Notes: generated by a model from the sequence alone, not told the origin. Positions 1-8,586 are shown, counted from the stretch's first letter. The stretch: 64,000 nt of DNA from CAWFQB01 sp965277875 (GCA_965277875.1 CBDIDV010000002.1:1798001-1862000), one strand, 5' to 3'. Translations and numbers: made by a program.

Positions 1-59
1 TGTACCCGCCCTGTTCTGAAAAGCGGCCCTCTCCTGAAAAGTTGCGGCGTTTACGGCGT

Positions 60-1964
60 TCAGGCGGACGGCTTACGTTTGCTGAACAGCCTGCGGTGTA
101 GATCAGCGATGCGCTCCGGGGCCACTTTTGGCGCGCGGTCATAGGAGAGGAGGCCGTTGATCTCCTGCTCGATGTCGGTCAATTGCGTGTAGCAGAAGCC
201 GGACACGAACGGCAGGGCCGCGATGCCCTCCATCAGTTCCTCGTACTTGGTACTTAGTTCGTCGCCGTCTTTGACAGCGGCATATATCTGATACATGCGA
301 TCCAGTTGCTCTTTCGGCACATCGGGCAGGGCCAAAAATCCGCCTACCTCGGTCAGCATTACAGGCTGATCGTGGTACGTCGCGCCCCGCGCAAAGATGG
401 CGCGGCTGCCCGTCCAGGTGCGCGGCGGCATGGCTCCCCCGGCGAGCTTGTCGGCATATCGCGCTTTCAGCACGTCCCCCGTGTGGCTGTAATCGTGGAT
501 GGCGACGATGTCGGTCACGTCGGTATGCTCCCAGCCGTCGTTGTCAATCACGGGGCGGGCGGGGTCGAGCAGGCGCGTCAGATGTACCATGCGCTCCAGA
601 AACGCGTACTGACCCGGATGATCTTCTTTCAGGGCGGGCAGACCCATGCTCTCGTTGACCGGAACCCAGGCGACAACGCACGGGTGGCTGCTGTCGCGGC
701 GCACGGCCCGCTCCCACTCCCCAACAAGTGCTTCCTCGGCCTCGCTTGACCAGGCCCGCGCATTGGGCATTTCGCCCCAGGTGAGCAGGCCCAGTTTGTC
801 GCACCAGTACAGCCAGCGTGGGTCTTCAATCTTCTGATGCTTGCGCGCGCCGTTAAATCCGAACCGTTTGCACCATTCCACATCCGCCCTGAGCGCGGCG
901 TCCGTAGGCGCGGTCATGCCGCCGTCGGGCCAATATCCCTGATCCAGAACCATTGCCAGATAGGTCGGCTTGTCGTTGAGCAGGAATTTGCCGCTGTCCA
1001 GGGCCACATCCACCATTCCGGCATACGACGTGATTACGTCCAGTTCTTTTTCTTCCTCAAAGGCGTCGGGCGAGTCCACTTTGCGCCCGTCACGGCCCGC
1101 GAGCAGGGCAATACGTATGTCGTACAGATGCGGGTTGTCGGGCGTCCAGGCGGTCGGGTCGGACAGTTCAAACGTGACCTGCGCGGACGCGTTGAGCGTG
1201 TCAATTGTTTCCGCGCCGACGATTTCGCCCCCATCGCGCAGTTCGCCAGCAAGTTGCCAGCGTCCTGCCGGGGCGTGCAGATATACGTCAACGACGATCA
1301 CGCCCGCCGCCAGTATGGGCGTAATGGCTATGGATTCGATACGCATAGCCGACACGGGTTCCAGCCATACGGTCTGCCAGATGCCCGTCGTGCAGTAGTA
1401 ATCAATGCCGTGCGGCAGGCCCGTGACCGACTGCTTGCCGCGCGGCTGATGGGCGTCCTGCCTGTCCTCGACGCGCAGGCAAACGCGCTGAACGGCCCCG
1501 CTTTGCGCCTTCAGATAGGGCGTGATGTCGAACGTAAACGGCACATGCCCGCCCCGATTATGCCCGACTTCGACGCCGTTGATCCACACGGTCGTTCTGT
1601 AATCCACGGCCCCGAAGTGCAGCAATATGTCTTTGCCCTGCCACGCGTCCGCAGCGGGAATGACAAAGTCGCGGGCGTACCAGACTACCTCGTGTATACC
1701 CTTGTCGTTGATGCCGCTCAGAGGAGTCTGGTACGCGAACGGCACGACGATGCTTTGCTTCAATTTGCGCTCATCGTGCCAGTTTTCCGCCAGCCCCATA
1801 TCGGCGTCGTCAAACGCAAACTCCCACGTTCCGTTCAGATTAACCCACGTTTCGCGTACAAGCTGCGGGCGCGGATATTCGGGGCGCGGGACGGAAAACG
1901 AGTCGGTATTTGCCGACCCGGATGTCTGTGATTCTTGCGGCGAGTTGTCTGTATTAGTCTGCAC
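60..1964 (-). CDS. Glycoside hydrolase family 2 protein (beta-glucuronidase/beta-galactosidase-like)
   Basis: Retaining exo-glycosidase of the GH2 clan. The N-terminal jelly-roll sugar-binding domain is visible (LNGTWEFAFDD, then TVWINGVEVGHNRGG), followed by an Ig-like domain and a TIM barrel. The acid/base Glu lies in VPVNES (codon at 651-653) and the probable nucleophile Glu in LTEVGG (348-350). About 634 aa, normal for the family. I chose the GTG at 1964 because AAAAGGA lies 11 nt upstream; the reading frame stays open to 2102, but that part is unlike GH2. No signal peptide is obvious, so it is probably cytoplasmic. The sugar specificity cannot be read from the sequence. Confidence 0.82.
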   Translation of the reverse strand: MQTNTDNSPQESQTSGSANTDSFSVPRPEYPRPQLVRETWVNLNGTWEFAFDDADMGLAENWHDERKLKQSIVVPFAYQTPLSGINDKGIHEVVWYARDFVIPAADAWQGKDILLHFGAVDYRTTVWINGVEVGHNRGGHVPFTFDITPYLKAQSGAVQRVCLRVEDRQDAHQPRGKQSVTGLPHGIDYYCTTGIWQTVWLEPVSAMRIESIAITPILAAGVIVVDVYLHAPAGRWQLAGELRDGGEIVGAETIDTLNASAQVTFELSDPTAWTPDNPHLYDIRIALLAGRDGRKVDSPDAFEEEKELDVITSYAGMVDVALDSGKFLLNDKPTYLAMVLDQGYWPDGGMTAPTDAALRADVEWCKRFGFNGARKHQKIEDPRWLYWCDKLGLLTWGEMPNARAWSSEAEEALVGEWERAVRRDSSHPCVVAWVPVNESMGLPALKEDHPGQYAFLERMVHLTRLLDPARPVIDNDGWEHTDVTDIVAIHDYSHTGDVLKARYADKLAGGAMPPRTWTGSRAIFARGATYHDQPVMLTEVGGFLALPDVPKEQLDRMYQIYAAVKDGDELSTKYEELMEGIAALPFVSGFCYTQLTDIEQEINGLLSYDRAPKVAPERIADLHRRLFSKRKPSA

Positions 1965-2107
1965 GGCGGCGGCTATCCTTTTCCCGCCGGACAAAGAATT
2001 TTTGATCTCCGGCAGGAATGCTAATGTTCTTTGTCGTATGATACCCCGCTTTCCGGTTTGTTCGTCATGCCGGGAGTGAACCCAAAGTACACAACAAAGC
2101 AAACGAT

Positions 2108-2342
2108 CTGGAAGAGCCGGAACAGGTTAGCATTCCGTCTGCGATGTTTCGTCGCGGCTGTTGTATCGCCTGCCATCCAGCACCGGACAGCGATTCTACT
2201 CAGCGGTACTGCGCCGGTAGTGGCCGAACCTTCGACGCTGAGTAGACGGCGTCCATGCTTGTCCCGGCCACTACCGGCGCAGTACCGCCTACAGTGATCG
2301 CCGCCGCTCCGAAACAAGTTAAGTAACGTCCGGCTCTTTCAG
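2108..2342 (+). ncRNA. Candidate retron msr-msd ncRNA, copy 1
   Basis: Structured element sharing blocks with the copy at 2628-2847. Terminal stem 2108-2121 with 2329-2342 (14 bp, one G-T). It is followed by the shared block AGCATTCCGTCTGCG (AGC at 2129-2131). Inner stem GTTTCG/CGAAAC at 2146-2151 and 2310-2315. Central perfect hairpin 2203-2226 with 2265-2288 (24 bp) has a 38-nt loop containing CTTCGACGCTGAG. The shared 3' block is CCTACAGTGATCGCCGCC. An a1/a2-like outer stem, an AGC next to a1 and a long msd-like hairpin match retron RNA architecture. The strand is inferred from the downstream retron genes, and the assignment is an inference. Confidence 0.6.
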
Positions 2343-2353
2343 CATTGTTGCTT

Positions 2354-2622
2354 GTTGTTAGTGCATGTTTAACAGCGTTTTGTGCAATGCACTGAAGTGC
2401 TTCGCTGCGGGCCTGCGGCCAAGTGTCCTTCGGACACGGTGCGTACATCGGAAGCCTCTGGAAAACGGGTGTGTCCGAAGGACACTTGGCCGCAGGCCCG
2501 CAGCCCCGGAATTCATTCCGTGGGGCAAAGGTGCATCGAACAATATCCTTGTTCAGACTCCATCAGGAAACGCGGCGAGATATGCGGGACTTTATCATAC
2601 CCCGCTGCATTCAACTAACAAC
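2354..2622. repeat. Long foldback between the two ncRNA candidates (33-bp perfect stem)
   Basis: Perfect 33-bp inverted repeat, 2405-2437 with 2471-2503, and a 33-nt loop. Each arm holds its own small palindrome (GTGTCCTTCGGACAC in the 5' arm, with a UUCG-type turn). An outer 8-bp pair, GTTGTTAG at 2354-2361 with CTAACAAC at 2615-2622, could close a larger structure. The conserved blocks of the neighbouring elements are absent. The 3' side carries GGAATTCATTCCGT, which recurs in the foldback at 10505-10668. It could be a third ncRNA or a mobile palindromic repeat. Confidence 0.6.
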
Positions 2623-2627
2623 TAACT

Positions 2628-2847
2628 TTTGAACTTGCCAGCATTCCGTCTGCGGTGTTTCGCCGTGGCTGTTGTATCGCCCGTCATCCGTCACCGGACA
2701 GCGATTCTACTCAGCGTCCGGGGGACCCCTCCCGCTTTTGCTTCGGCGCTGAGCTATCGTAGATCACGCTATCAAAAGCGGGAGGGGTCCCCCGGACGCC
2801 TACAGTGATCGCCGCCGGTCCGAAACTTGATTAGTGGCAAGTTCAAA
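2628..2847 (+). ncRNA. Candidate retron msr-msd ncRNA, copy 2
   Basis: Second copy of the 2108-2342 element. The terminal stem 2628-2640 with 2835-2847 is 13 bp, perfect, and different in sequence from copy 1. The shared block AGCATTCCGTCTGCG follows it directly (AGC at 2640-2642). Inner GTTTCG/CGAAAC pair at 2657-2662 and 2821-2826. Central perfect hairpin 2714-2740 with 2773-2799 (27 bp) has a 32-nt loop containing CTTCGGCGCTGAG. The 3' block CCTACAGTGATCGCCGCC is shared. It ends about 50 nt before the ATG of the propeller/HEAT gene, as expected for a retron ncRNA heading its operon. Confidence 0.6.
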
Positions 2848-2895
2848 CTTCGTTTTTATGGTCATTTGTTTGGATCTATTTGCAGGAGAGTTCGC

Positions 2896-5800
2896 ATGGC
2901 CGAAGACCCGAATGTTCCGCCGCCTTCCAATCCGCTGAGGGGCCTGCTGCGGCGTCTATTCGGCGCAAGCGCGTCGACTCCGGCCACGCCCGCGCCTGTG
3001 CCTGCCTCCTCTGTCCCCGATATGACCATTACGGACGACAACCGGGCCGACTTGCTGTATCTGGCGCAAAACGCGCCGTTCGCGTATGGCTACTGGGCGC
3101 AGGTCAAGAAGCTGTACAAAACGGCGGAAGCGGCTCAGGACACGGCCATACTCGGCGCACTCATCGCCCGACTGGACGTGCAGCCGTTTGCGGACAAGCC
3201 CGGCCTGTTGCCCACGCCGCTGCGTGAAAGCGGCGTGGGCAGGATCGCAAAAGTTTGTGTTGTCGGCACGATGGCCTACCTGATCTCGCAGTCCGGCAAC
3301 GCCAACTTTCACGTTGTAGACGTGTCCGATCCCGTGCAGCCCCGCCTGATCGGGCAGACGAGAATCGCCAACGCCGCCGACCTGATCGTAGACGGCAGCC
3401 GCGCCTATGTCCTGGAACCCGGCAACTACTACGGCACTCCAGGCGGCATCAACACCGTTGACATCTCGCAACCCGCCAACCCGCAAGTTTTAGGACTGGC
3501 CGCCATACCCAACGCGATTGGTCTTGCGCTGTTCGGCAGGTACGTCCTTGCGCTCGTGCAGGATCGCCGCAATGCGGGCCTGACCATCTTCGATATTGCC
3601 GATCCCGTCGCTCCCCTTACCGTTGGCACACTCAAAATCATCGAACCCTTCAGCGTTGCTGTCCAGGGACAGACCGCCTATGTGCATGCCGGACGGCAGG
3701 GCTACGGACGGCAAAAGATAGTAACCGTGGACTTGTCCGTCCCCACAAATCCGCGTCAGACCGCTGTTCGCGACGTGGAGAGCCTGACGAGCATTGCCGT
3801 AGCGGGCGAAAATATGTACTGCGCTATGGGCCGCTCTTCCTATTACACCGCCCAGGCCGGGGACGGGCTTGCGGTTTACCGCCTGAATGATCTGGACAAG
3901 CCCGTGGGCTTCCTGAGCGGACTGAATGCGCTGCGCGTGACCGTCAAGGGGCGGTTTGCGTATGTGGGCGTTTCGGGCGGTTATGGCAATGTCGTGGACG
4001 GCGGCGTCCGCGTCGTAGATGTGGCCGATCCTGCAAATCCGCGTCTGGTGGGCGAGGTGCGCGGCGGCGAAGTGTCCGCTATCGCCACCCCGGACGAGAA
4101 CGCGCATATCCTGTTTTTCAGCATGGAACGCGAGCGCTATGGCGGGGGCGGCTTTTACGCCGCCGATATACGACGCCCGGAACAGCCTTTTTTGTTGGGG
4201 ACATTGCCCTCCAACAAGACTTTCGGCTACATGAAACGCCGCGCCCGCCGCGCCCTGCGTATCCTGGCCGAACAAGACCCCACGCAGTATGTCTATCTCG
4301 CCACGCAGATTCTGACCGCGACAGGCAAGGGCCGCGACACCCTTGATACGCGCCTACAGTGGGTCTCGATGGACATACTATACGGCAATTCGCGCCGCTA
4401 TGAGCAGGCCGGACATGGGCGCGGCGCGTATCTGAGCAAAGGCAAACACCTCAGCCTTCGGACACGCGAGGAAGCGTACCCGACTCTGTGGGATCGGCAT
4501 CCCCTGCTTGCCGAGTCGCTGTGTACCCTCGCTGAACTGCCCTGGCAGACGCACGAAACGGCCTGCAAAATGCTGCGGGGTATGAAGCGCGACCTGCTCG
4601 CCGTGCCGGACGCGACCCTGCTGCGCTTCCTGCAAAGCCCCTCGCCCCTGCTTGCCACGGTCGCCAGCCGCACCCTCGCCGCGCAGATGGAACGCGATCA
4701 GCAGCCCGCGCCCGATCTGGCCGCAGAAGCGTTCTTCAAGGGCGGCGGACGGACGCGCAAAGCGGTGCGCGACTACATCGCCCGCCAGACCGCAAACGGC
4801 AGTCTGAACAGTAAATGGACAAACCCGTTCGCGGCCCGGCTATATAAGCTGGCAAGCGAAAATGTCCCGACCAGAAATTTGTCACGCCGTCAGGGCATCG
4901 CGTTCGCCTACTTGGTCGCTACATTCCCTACAGTCCTGAGCAGGCAGGTGGCCCCCGCTCTCGCCGCCCTCCTGTACGCCACGCGCAGACCCGAACTGAC
5001 GGAATGGGCGCTCGCCACGCTAAAGCAGGCGTCCGCCACGCAATTAGACCTCTGGCTCAAGGCGCTTGAACCGCTTGACGACGATCTGCGCGTCCCGGCC
5101 CTCGCCGCGCTCGGGGAAAGCCTGCAAAGCAAGCCGCTCTCGAATGCCATGATGACGGGCCTGATTAACGATCCGTCGGCCTGGATACGCGCTACGGCCT
5201 GGGACATGATCGCCCTGAGCCAGACGCCGGACGCCGACCTTGCCAAAATATGGGACGACCTGCTTGGCCTGACATCCGAAAACGACGCCCTGCGAACTGC
5301 TACGGCCTCGCCTGCCGCCATAATGCTGTTCAATCGCCTGTCGCTGGACGGTACGCGCCTGCAAAACCTGCTCGAAACGCGCCCATTTCTTGTCGGCTTG
5401 CTGCCTCAGAGCGCCTTGCTGAACATCGTCCGCATCCTGCCGCCCGCAAGTATCCTGAACCTTGTCCGGGCCGGAACGGACGCGCAATGGCCTGAACTGC
5501 GCGTGACGATTGCCGACGCATTGGCGCAGGCCGGACAGATCAATGCATTCTGGAAATTGGCATGGCAGGCCGTGGGCGAGTCCGGCGATCCGGTTCTTGC
5601 CGCGCGCCTGCTGGACGATAATGTGATGAGCGCGACGTTCATGCAGACCGATGACACCGAGGTTCTGGACACGTCTAATCCGGTTTACGGCCCCATATTA
5701 GGACGATGGGTACGCGCCCATGACGCTCTATTTGCCGCCGACAGCGCGGCCCTGCTCAAGATCGCCACGCACGCCCTGCCCGACATCCGCGCCTTTGGCC

Positions 5801-6342
5801 TGGAACGCGCCCGCGCGGTCGGCATGAGGCTGCCGTTCGCGCTGCGCCTGCTGGAGTCGGAGCTGCCGCCCTCTATGGCGCTGGGCCGCGAGTTTTTTGA
5901 GGATGTGACGCCCGGTGATTCCCGCGAACTGGAATACGCCACGGCCCTGTGCGACAGCCCCAAACCTCCCGTCCGGCAGTATGGCCGCGAGTACGCCGAG
6001 GCCCGCTGGGATCGCCTGCCGCACGAAGAACTGTTCAGCCGCTTATCCGAGAACCCGGACGTGCAGACCGAAGCATTTTTGGCCCGCAAGATGCTTGCGA
6101 GCGGCGAACGCTTTGCGGGGGCAGACGTTTTTGACCGGCAGGTATTGCGTGGGCGCGACAAGGGCCGTAAGGCCAAAGAACTGGTGAAGCGCCGATTGGA
6201 CACGCAGCTCTCTCAAGATGTCGGCCTGCTGCTGGAAATGGCCCGCAGCCGCTCGTCTCGTGACGCGGAATGGGCATTAGGACAGTTGGCGCGACTCGCC
6301 CTCGACGGCGTGGAAATCGAAGGGTTGGGATTAGCAAAGTAG
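2896..6342 (+). CDS. LVIVD beta-propeller / HEAT-repeat protein (putative retron-associated)
   Basis: Protein of 1148 aa. I start at the ATG at 2896 (GGAGA 8 nt upstream); the open frame from 2827 would run back into the ncRNA candidate. The N-terminal ~440 residues hold about seven LVIVD-type blades (pattern V-V-D-V-[SA]-D-P-x-x-P-x-L-[VI]-G, e.g. VVDVADPANPRLVGEV), predicting a propeller. The remainder is alpha-helical with HEAT-like repeats. No catalytic motif, signal peptide or membrane segment is visible. First gene of a likely operon with the SWIM/BRCT protein and retron RT downstream. As a scaffold-sized protein it could be the sensor or effector platform; this role is inferred. Confidence 0.75.
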   Translation: MAEDPNVPPPSNPLRGLLRRLFGASASTPATPAPVPASSVPDMTITDDNRADLLYLAQNAPFAYGYWAQVKKLYKTAEAAQDTAILGALIARLDVQPFADKPGLLPTPLRESGVGRIAKVCVVGTMAYLISQSGNANFHVVDVSDPVQPRLIGQTRIANAADLIVDGSRAYVLEPGNYYGTPGGINTVDISQPANPQVLGLAAIPNAIGLALFGRYVLALVQDRRNAGLTIFDIADPVAPLTVGTLKIIEPFSVAVQGQTAYVHAGRQGYGRQKIVTVDLSVPTNPRQTAVRDVESLTSIAVAGENMYCAMGRSSYYTAQAGDGLAVYRLNDLDKPVGFLSGLNALRVTVKGRFAYVGVSGGYGNVVDGGVRVVDVADPANPRLVGEVRGGEVSAIATPDENAHILFFSMERERYGGGGFYAADIRRPEQPFLLGTLPSNKTFGYMKRRARRALRILAEQDPTQYVYLATQILTATGKGRDTLDTRLQWVSMDILYGNSRRYEQAGHGRGAYLSKGKHLSLRTREEAYPTLWDRHPLLAESLCTLAELPWQTHETACKMLRGMKRDLLAVPDATLLRFLQSPSPLLATVASRTLAAQMERDQQPAPDLAAEAFFKGGGRTRKAVRDYIARQTANGSLNSKWTNPFAARLYKLASENVPTRNLSRRQGIAFAYLVATFPTVLSRQVAPALAALLYATRRPELTEWALATLKQASATQLDLWLKALEPLDDDLRVPALAALGESLQSKPLSNAMMTGLINDPSAWIRATAWDMIALSQTPDADLAKIWDDLLGLTSENDALRTATASPAAIMLFNRLSLDGTRLQNLLETRPFLVGLLPQSALLNIVRILPPASILNLVRAGTDAQWPELRVTIADALAQAGQINAFWKLAWQAVGESGDPVLAARLLDDNVMSATFMQTDDTEVLDTSNPVYGPILGRWVRAHDALFAADSAALLKIATHALPDIRAFGLERARAVGMRLPFALRLLESELPPSMALGREFFEDVTPGDSRELEYATALCDSPKPPVRQYGREYAEARWDRLPHEELFSRLSENPDVQTEAFLARKMLASGERFAGADVFDRQVLRGRDKGRKAKELVKRRLDTQLSQDVGLLLEMARSRSSRDAEWALGQLARLALDGVEIEGLGLAK

Positions 6343-6354
6343 GTCTGTTGAAAC

Positions 6355-6500
6355 CGGGTACAGAGAACGTACCCGTCTTGGAGGCAACTGCGTTGCCAAG
6401 CGTCCTCGCGGACGCGATGGGTTGGTGTCACGACAGCATTCACGTCCGGGAGGACGTTCGGCGCGAAGCGCCTCCAAGACGGGTACGTTCTCTGTACCCG
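6355..6500. repeat. 31-bp perfect foldback with nested hairpins
   Basis: Inverted repeat 6355-6385 with 6470-6500, perfect over 31 bp. The 84-nt interior holds smaller hairpins (GGCAACTGCGTTGCC; GCGTCCTCGCGGACGC). Each arm contains its own palindrome around GGGTAC...GTACCC, so the element can fold as one long stem or several short ones. The 19-mer GGGTACGTTCTYTGTACCC recurs in a hairpin at 53092-53120. It fills the gap between the propeller/HEAT gene and the SWIM gene and lacks a T-run. Confidence 0.8.
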
Positions 6501-6522
6501 TCACTCACCGGAAGTTACTCCT

Positions 6523-8505
6523 ATGGAAATAACACAAAATTATGCGCGTCCGAGCAGCGGCACGATGGCGGACGATGGAATGCACCTGGCCGTGAGCGGG
6601 GAGCAGTCGCGTCCGCCCGTGCATCTCGACGCGATGGTCAAGGACAGTCTGGCGTATGCGCGGCTGATGCTGGCCCTGTACGAGGTCGTGACCGGCGACC
6701 TGCGAAACGCGCCCAAAGACCACACGGCGTATCAAAATTGGGTGCAGCAGCGCTATCTGGAAGAATTGGGCGAGGAGATGAAGGGACGCGCTGCGGCCCT
6801 GCCCGCCCTGCTAGACCGCCGCAAGGTTCTGCACGAACAGGTGAGCGCGCTTTCCAAACGGACGTATGACCTGCAAAACCTGGCGTATGGCGGCGTGTTT
6901 TATCAACACAAGCGGCGGTACTTTGGCTGGCTGCGCGAACACGACATGGACGCTTGGTGGGTGCTGGACCCGGTCGTGAGCGTGCATCCCGACTGCCTGA
7001 TCTTCGAGGTGTTTTCGCAGGACGAGTCGAGCTACGGGCGCGTGACCGTGCCGACCGAAAGCCTGGACATCTTTGGCAAGGCCGTGTATGGCACGACCAA
7101 CATTGATTACAGCCGCCCGCTGGCCGATGAGATACGGCGCGTTCGCAGCTACCGCCCCGCCTTTTTGCAGATCGGCGCGGAGGGCGTGACGGTCGCCACG
7201 AGCGCGGGCGAAAGCGTGGAAAAGAAGATAGACCTGCCGCCGACGTGGGTGCGCGGCTTTTTGCAGGTGCAGTCCGCCGCGGCCTTCGGCACGGTGGATT
7301 TGAAACTCAGCGCGGCCACGCTCGCCGAGGTGCTGTCCATTTTGCGGCGTAAGCGCGAAAAGGTCGGGCCGCGCTCACTGCGTTTTGTGGTCAAGTCCGG
7401 TCAGAAGCCATCCATTGTCGTGGAACCCTGGAACGACATCGTGCAGGAAACGGAACACGTTTACACGGGAACGGTTGACGGCGAGATCCGCATTTGGGGG
7501 CGGCGGCGGCTTCTGGTCATGGAAGCCCTACTTGCTCATGCCGATCTGGTGCAGGTGCGCTTATTAGGCGGCGGGATGCCGTCGTACTGGACGGTTTTTC
7601 AGAAGGGGCAGCGTTTCGATCTGGGATTGTCCGGCTGGACGAAGAACGATTGGGCGCAGGCCGCGCGCTTCGATCTGCTCGCTTCCACCAATACCGCCCC
7701 GCCCGATGTCGTGGAAAAGGCGCTTGCGTCCCTATCCAATCACCTCCACATGACACCTGAAATGCTGGCGGGCGAACTGCACATTGCCCGCGACGCGGCC
7801 ACGTCCGCGCTTCAGCAGTGCTGCGCGCAGGGGCAGGCCATGTACGACCACATCACGGGCGAGTACCGATGGCGCGCACTGCTGCCCATCCCGGTCAAGC
7901 TGCCCGAAACCGAGCAGGACAAGCGCATGGCCCACGCCAAGCGCATCGTGGCCGCGCAGGGCGTTAAGTGGGCGGACGAGATAGACGACGCCAAATTAGG
8001 CTTTGGCGCACCCGCGCAGGCGGACGACAAAGTCCGCGTACAGGCATCTGTCATCGAGGACGCCCGCAACAACCGCAAACAGGAAGTGATTTTGGATGTA
8101 GACTTAGATGGGCGCGTACAGTACGCGCAGTGTTCGTGCGCGTTCTTCAAGCGCGACAAACTGCGTAAGGGGCCGTGCGCCCACATCTTGGCCGCAAGCA
8201 CTCTTGCTTCCGAACAGGTCGCCTTGCAGCAGGCGAGCAAAGGTAAAAAGCCCGCAAGCGGCGCAGACCCCAACCTTCTCGCGGGCAAAACGCTGGTGTT
8301 TACGGGAGCCTTGACGCTGTTCACGAGGGAGCAGGCGGAAGCCCTTGTTACGCAGTACGGCGGAACCGCATCGGGCAGCGTCAGCAAAAACACCACGTAC
8401 CTTGTGGCGGGCGACAAGGCCGGCTCGAAACTCGCCAAAGCGCAGAGCCTGGGCGTTGTTGTTTTGACCGAGGCGCAGTTCAAAGCCATGCTGGAAGGAA
8501 AGTAG
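6523..8505 (+). CDS. SWIM zinc-finger and BRCT-domain protein (putative retron-associated)
   Basis: Protein of 660 aa. Residues 1-500 are of unrecognised alpha/beta make-up. A SWIM zinc finger follows, CxC-x12-CxH (C537, C539, C552, H554), a fold known for DNA, RNA or protein binding. A C-terminal BRCT domain (about 586-658; LAGKTLVFTGAL, YLVAGDKAGSKLAKA) resembles the BRCT of bacterial NAD-dependent DNA ligase, which binds DNA ends and nicks. The gene lies between the propeller/HEAT gene and the retron RT on the same strand. SWIM plus BRCT suggests recognition of msDNA or damaged DNA, by inference. No nuclease motif was recognised. Confidence 0.8.
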   Translation: MEITQNYARPSSGTMADDGMHLAVSGEQSRPPVHLDAMVKDSLAYARLMLALYEVVTGDLRNAPKDHTAYQNWVQQRYLEELGEEMKGRAAALPALLDRRKVLHEQVSALSKRTYDLQNLAYGGVFYQHKRRYFGWLREHDMDAWWVLDPVVSVHPDCLIFEVFSQDESSYGRVTVPTESLDIFGKAVYGTTNIDYSRPLADEIRRVRSYRPAFLQIGAEGVTVATSAGESVEKKIDLPPTWVRGFLQVQSAAAFGTVDLKLSAATLAEVLSILRRKREKVGPRSLRFVVKSGQKPSIVVEPWNDIVQETEHVYTGTVDGEIRIWGRRRLLVMEALLAHADLVQVRLLGGGMPSYWTVFQKGQRFDLGLSGWTKNDWAQAARFDLLASTNTAPPDVVEKALASLSNHLHMTPEMLAGELHIARDAATSALQQCCAQGQAMYDHITGEYRWRALLPIPVKLPETEQDKRMAHAKRIVAAQGVKWADEIDDAKLGFGAPAQADDKVRVQASVIEDARNNRKQEVILDVDLDGRVQYAQCSCAFFKRDKLRKGPCAHILAASTLASEQVALQQASKGKKPASGADPNLLAGKTLVFTGALTLFTREQAEALVTQYGGTASGSVSKNTTYLVAGDKAGSKLAKAQSLGVVVLTEAQFKAMLEGK

Positions 8506-8586
8506 AAGAGGAGAGAGGAGAATGGAAAAAGGAGAAAGTAACAGCCCGTCACTTTCTCCTTTCCACTTTCTCCTTTCTCCTTTTTC
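8506..8586. repeat. Purine/pyrimidine imperfect foldback just upstream of the RT
   Basis: The left arm is almost pure purine with repeated GGAGA units (8508-8538). The right arm is pyrimidine with matching TCTCC units (about 8551-8586), giving an imperfect stem of about 30 bp. It begins right after the stop of the SWIM gene and ends 13 nt before the RT start codon. The purine arm contains several Shine-Dalgarno-like sequences that are buried when paired, whereas the RT ATG has only a weak GAG upstream. It may tune RT translation; this is inferred. Confidence 0.6.

Noticed and set aside
1..59. Feature before the glycosidase stop
   Set aside because: Only 59 nt, nothing recognisable.
837..1931. 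Long plus-strand ORF opposite the glycosidase
   Set aside because: Antisense shadow of a well-supported GH2 gene in high-GC sequence; no family motif.
2108..2847. The two structured elements read as MITEs or IS ends
   Set aside because: No target-site duplication or transposase is visible. Conserved blocks are internal while both terminal stems differ, the opposite of transposon termini. Not fully excluded.
2827..2895. Upstream start of the propeller/HEAT protein
   Set aside because: The extension translates the 3' strand of the ncRNA candidate; the ATG at 2896 has a good ribosome site.
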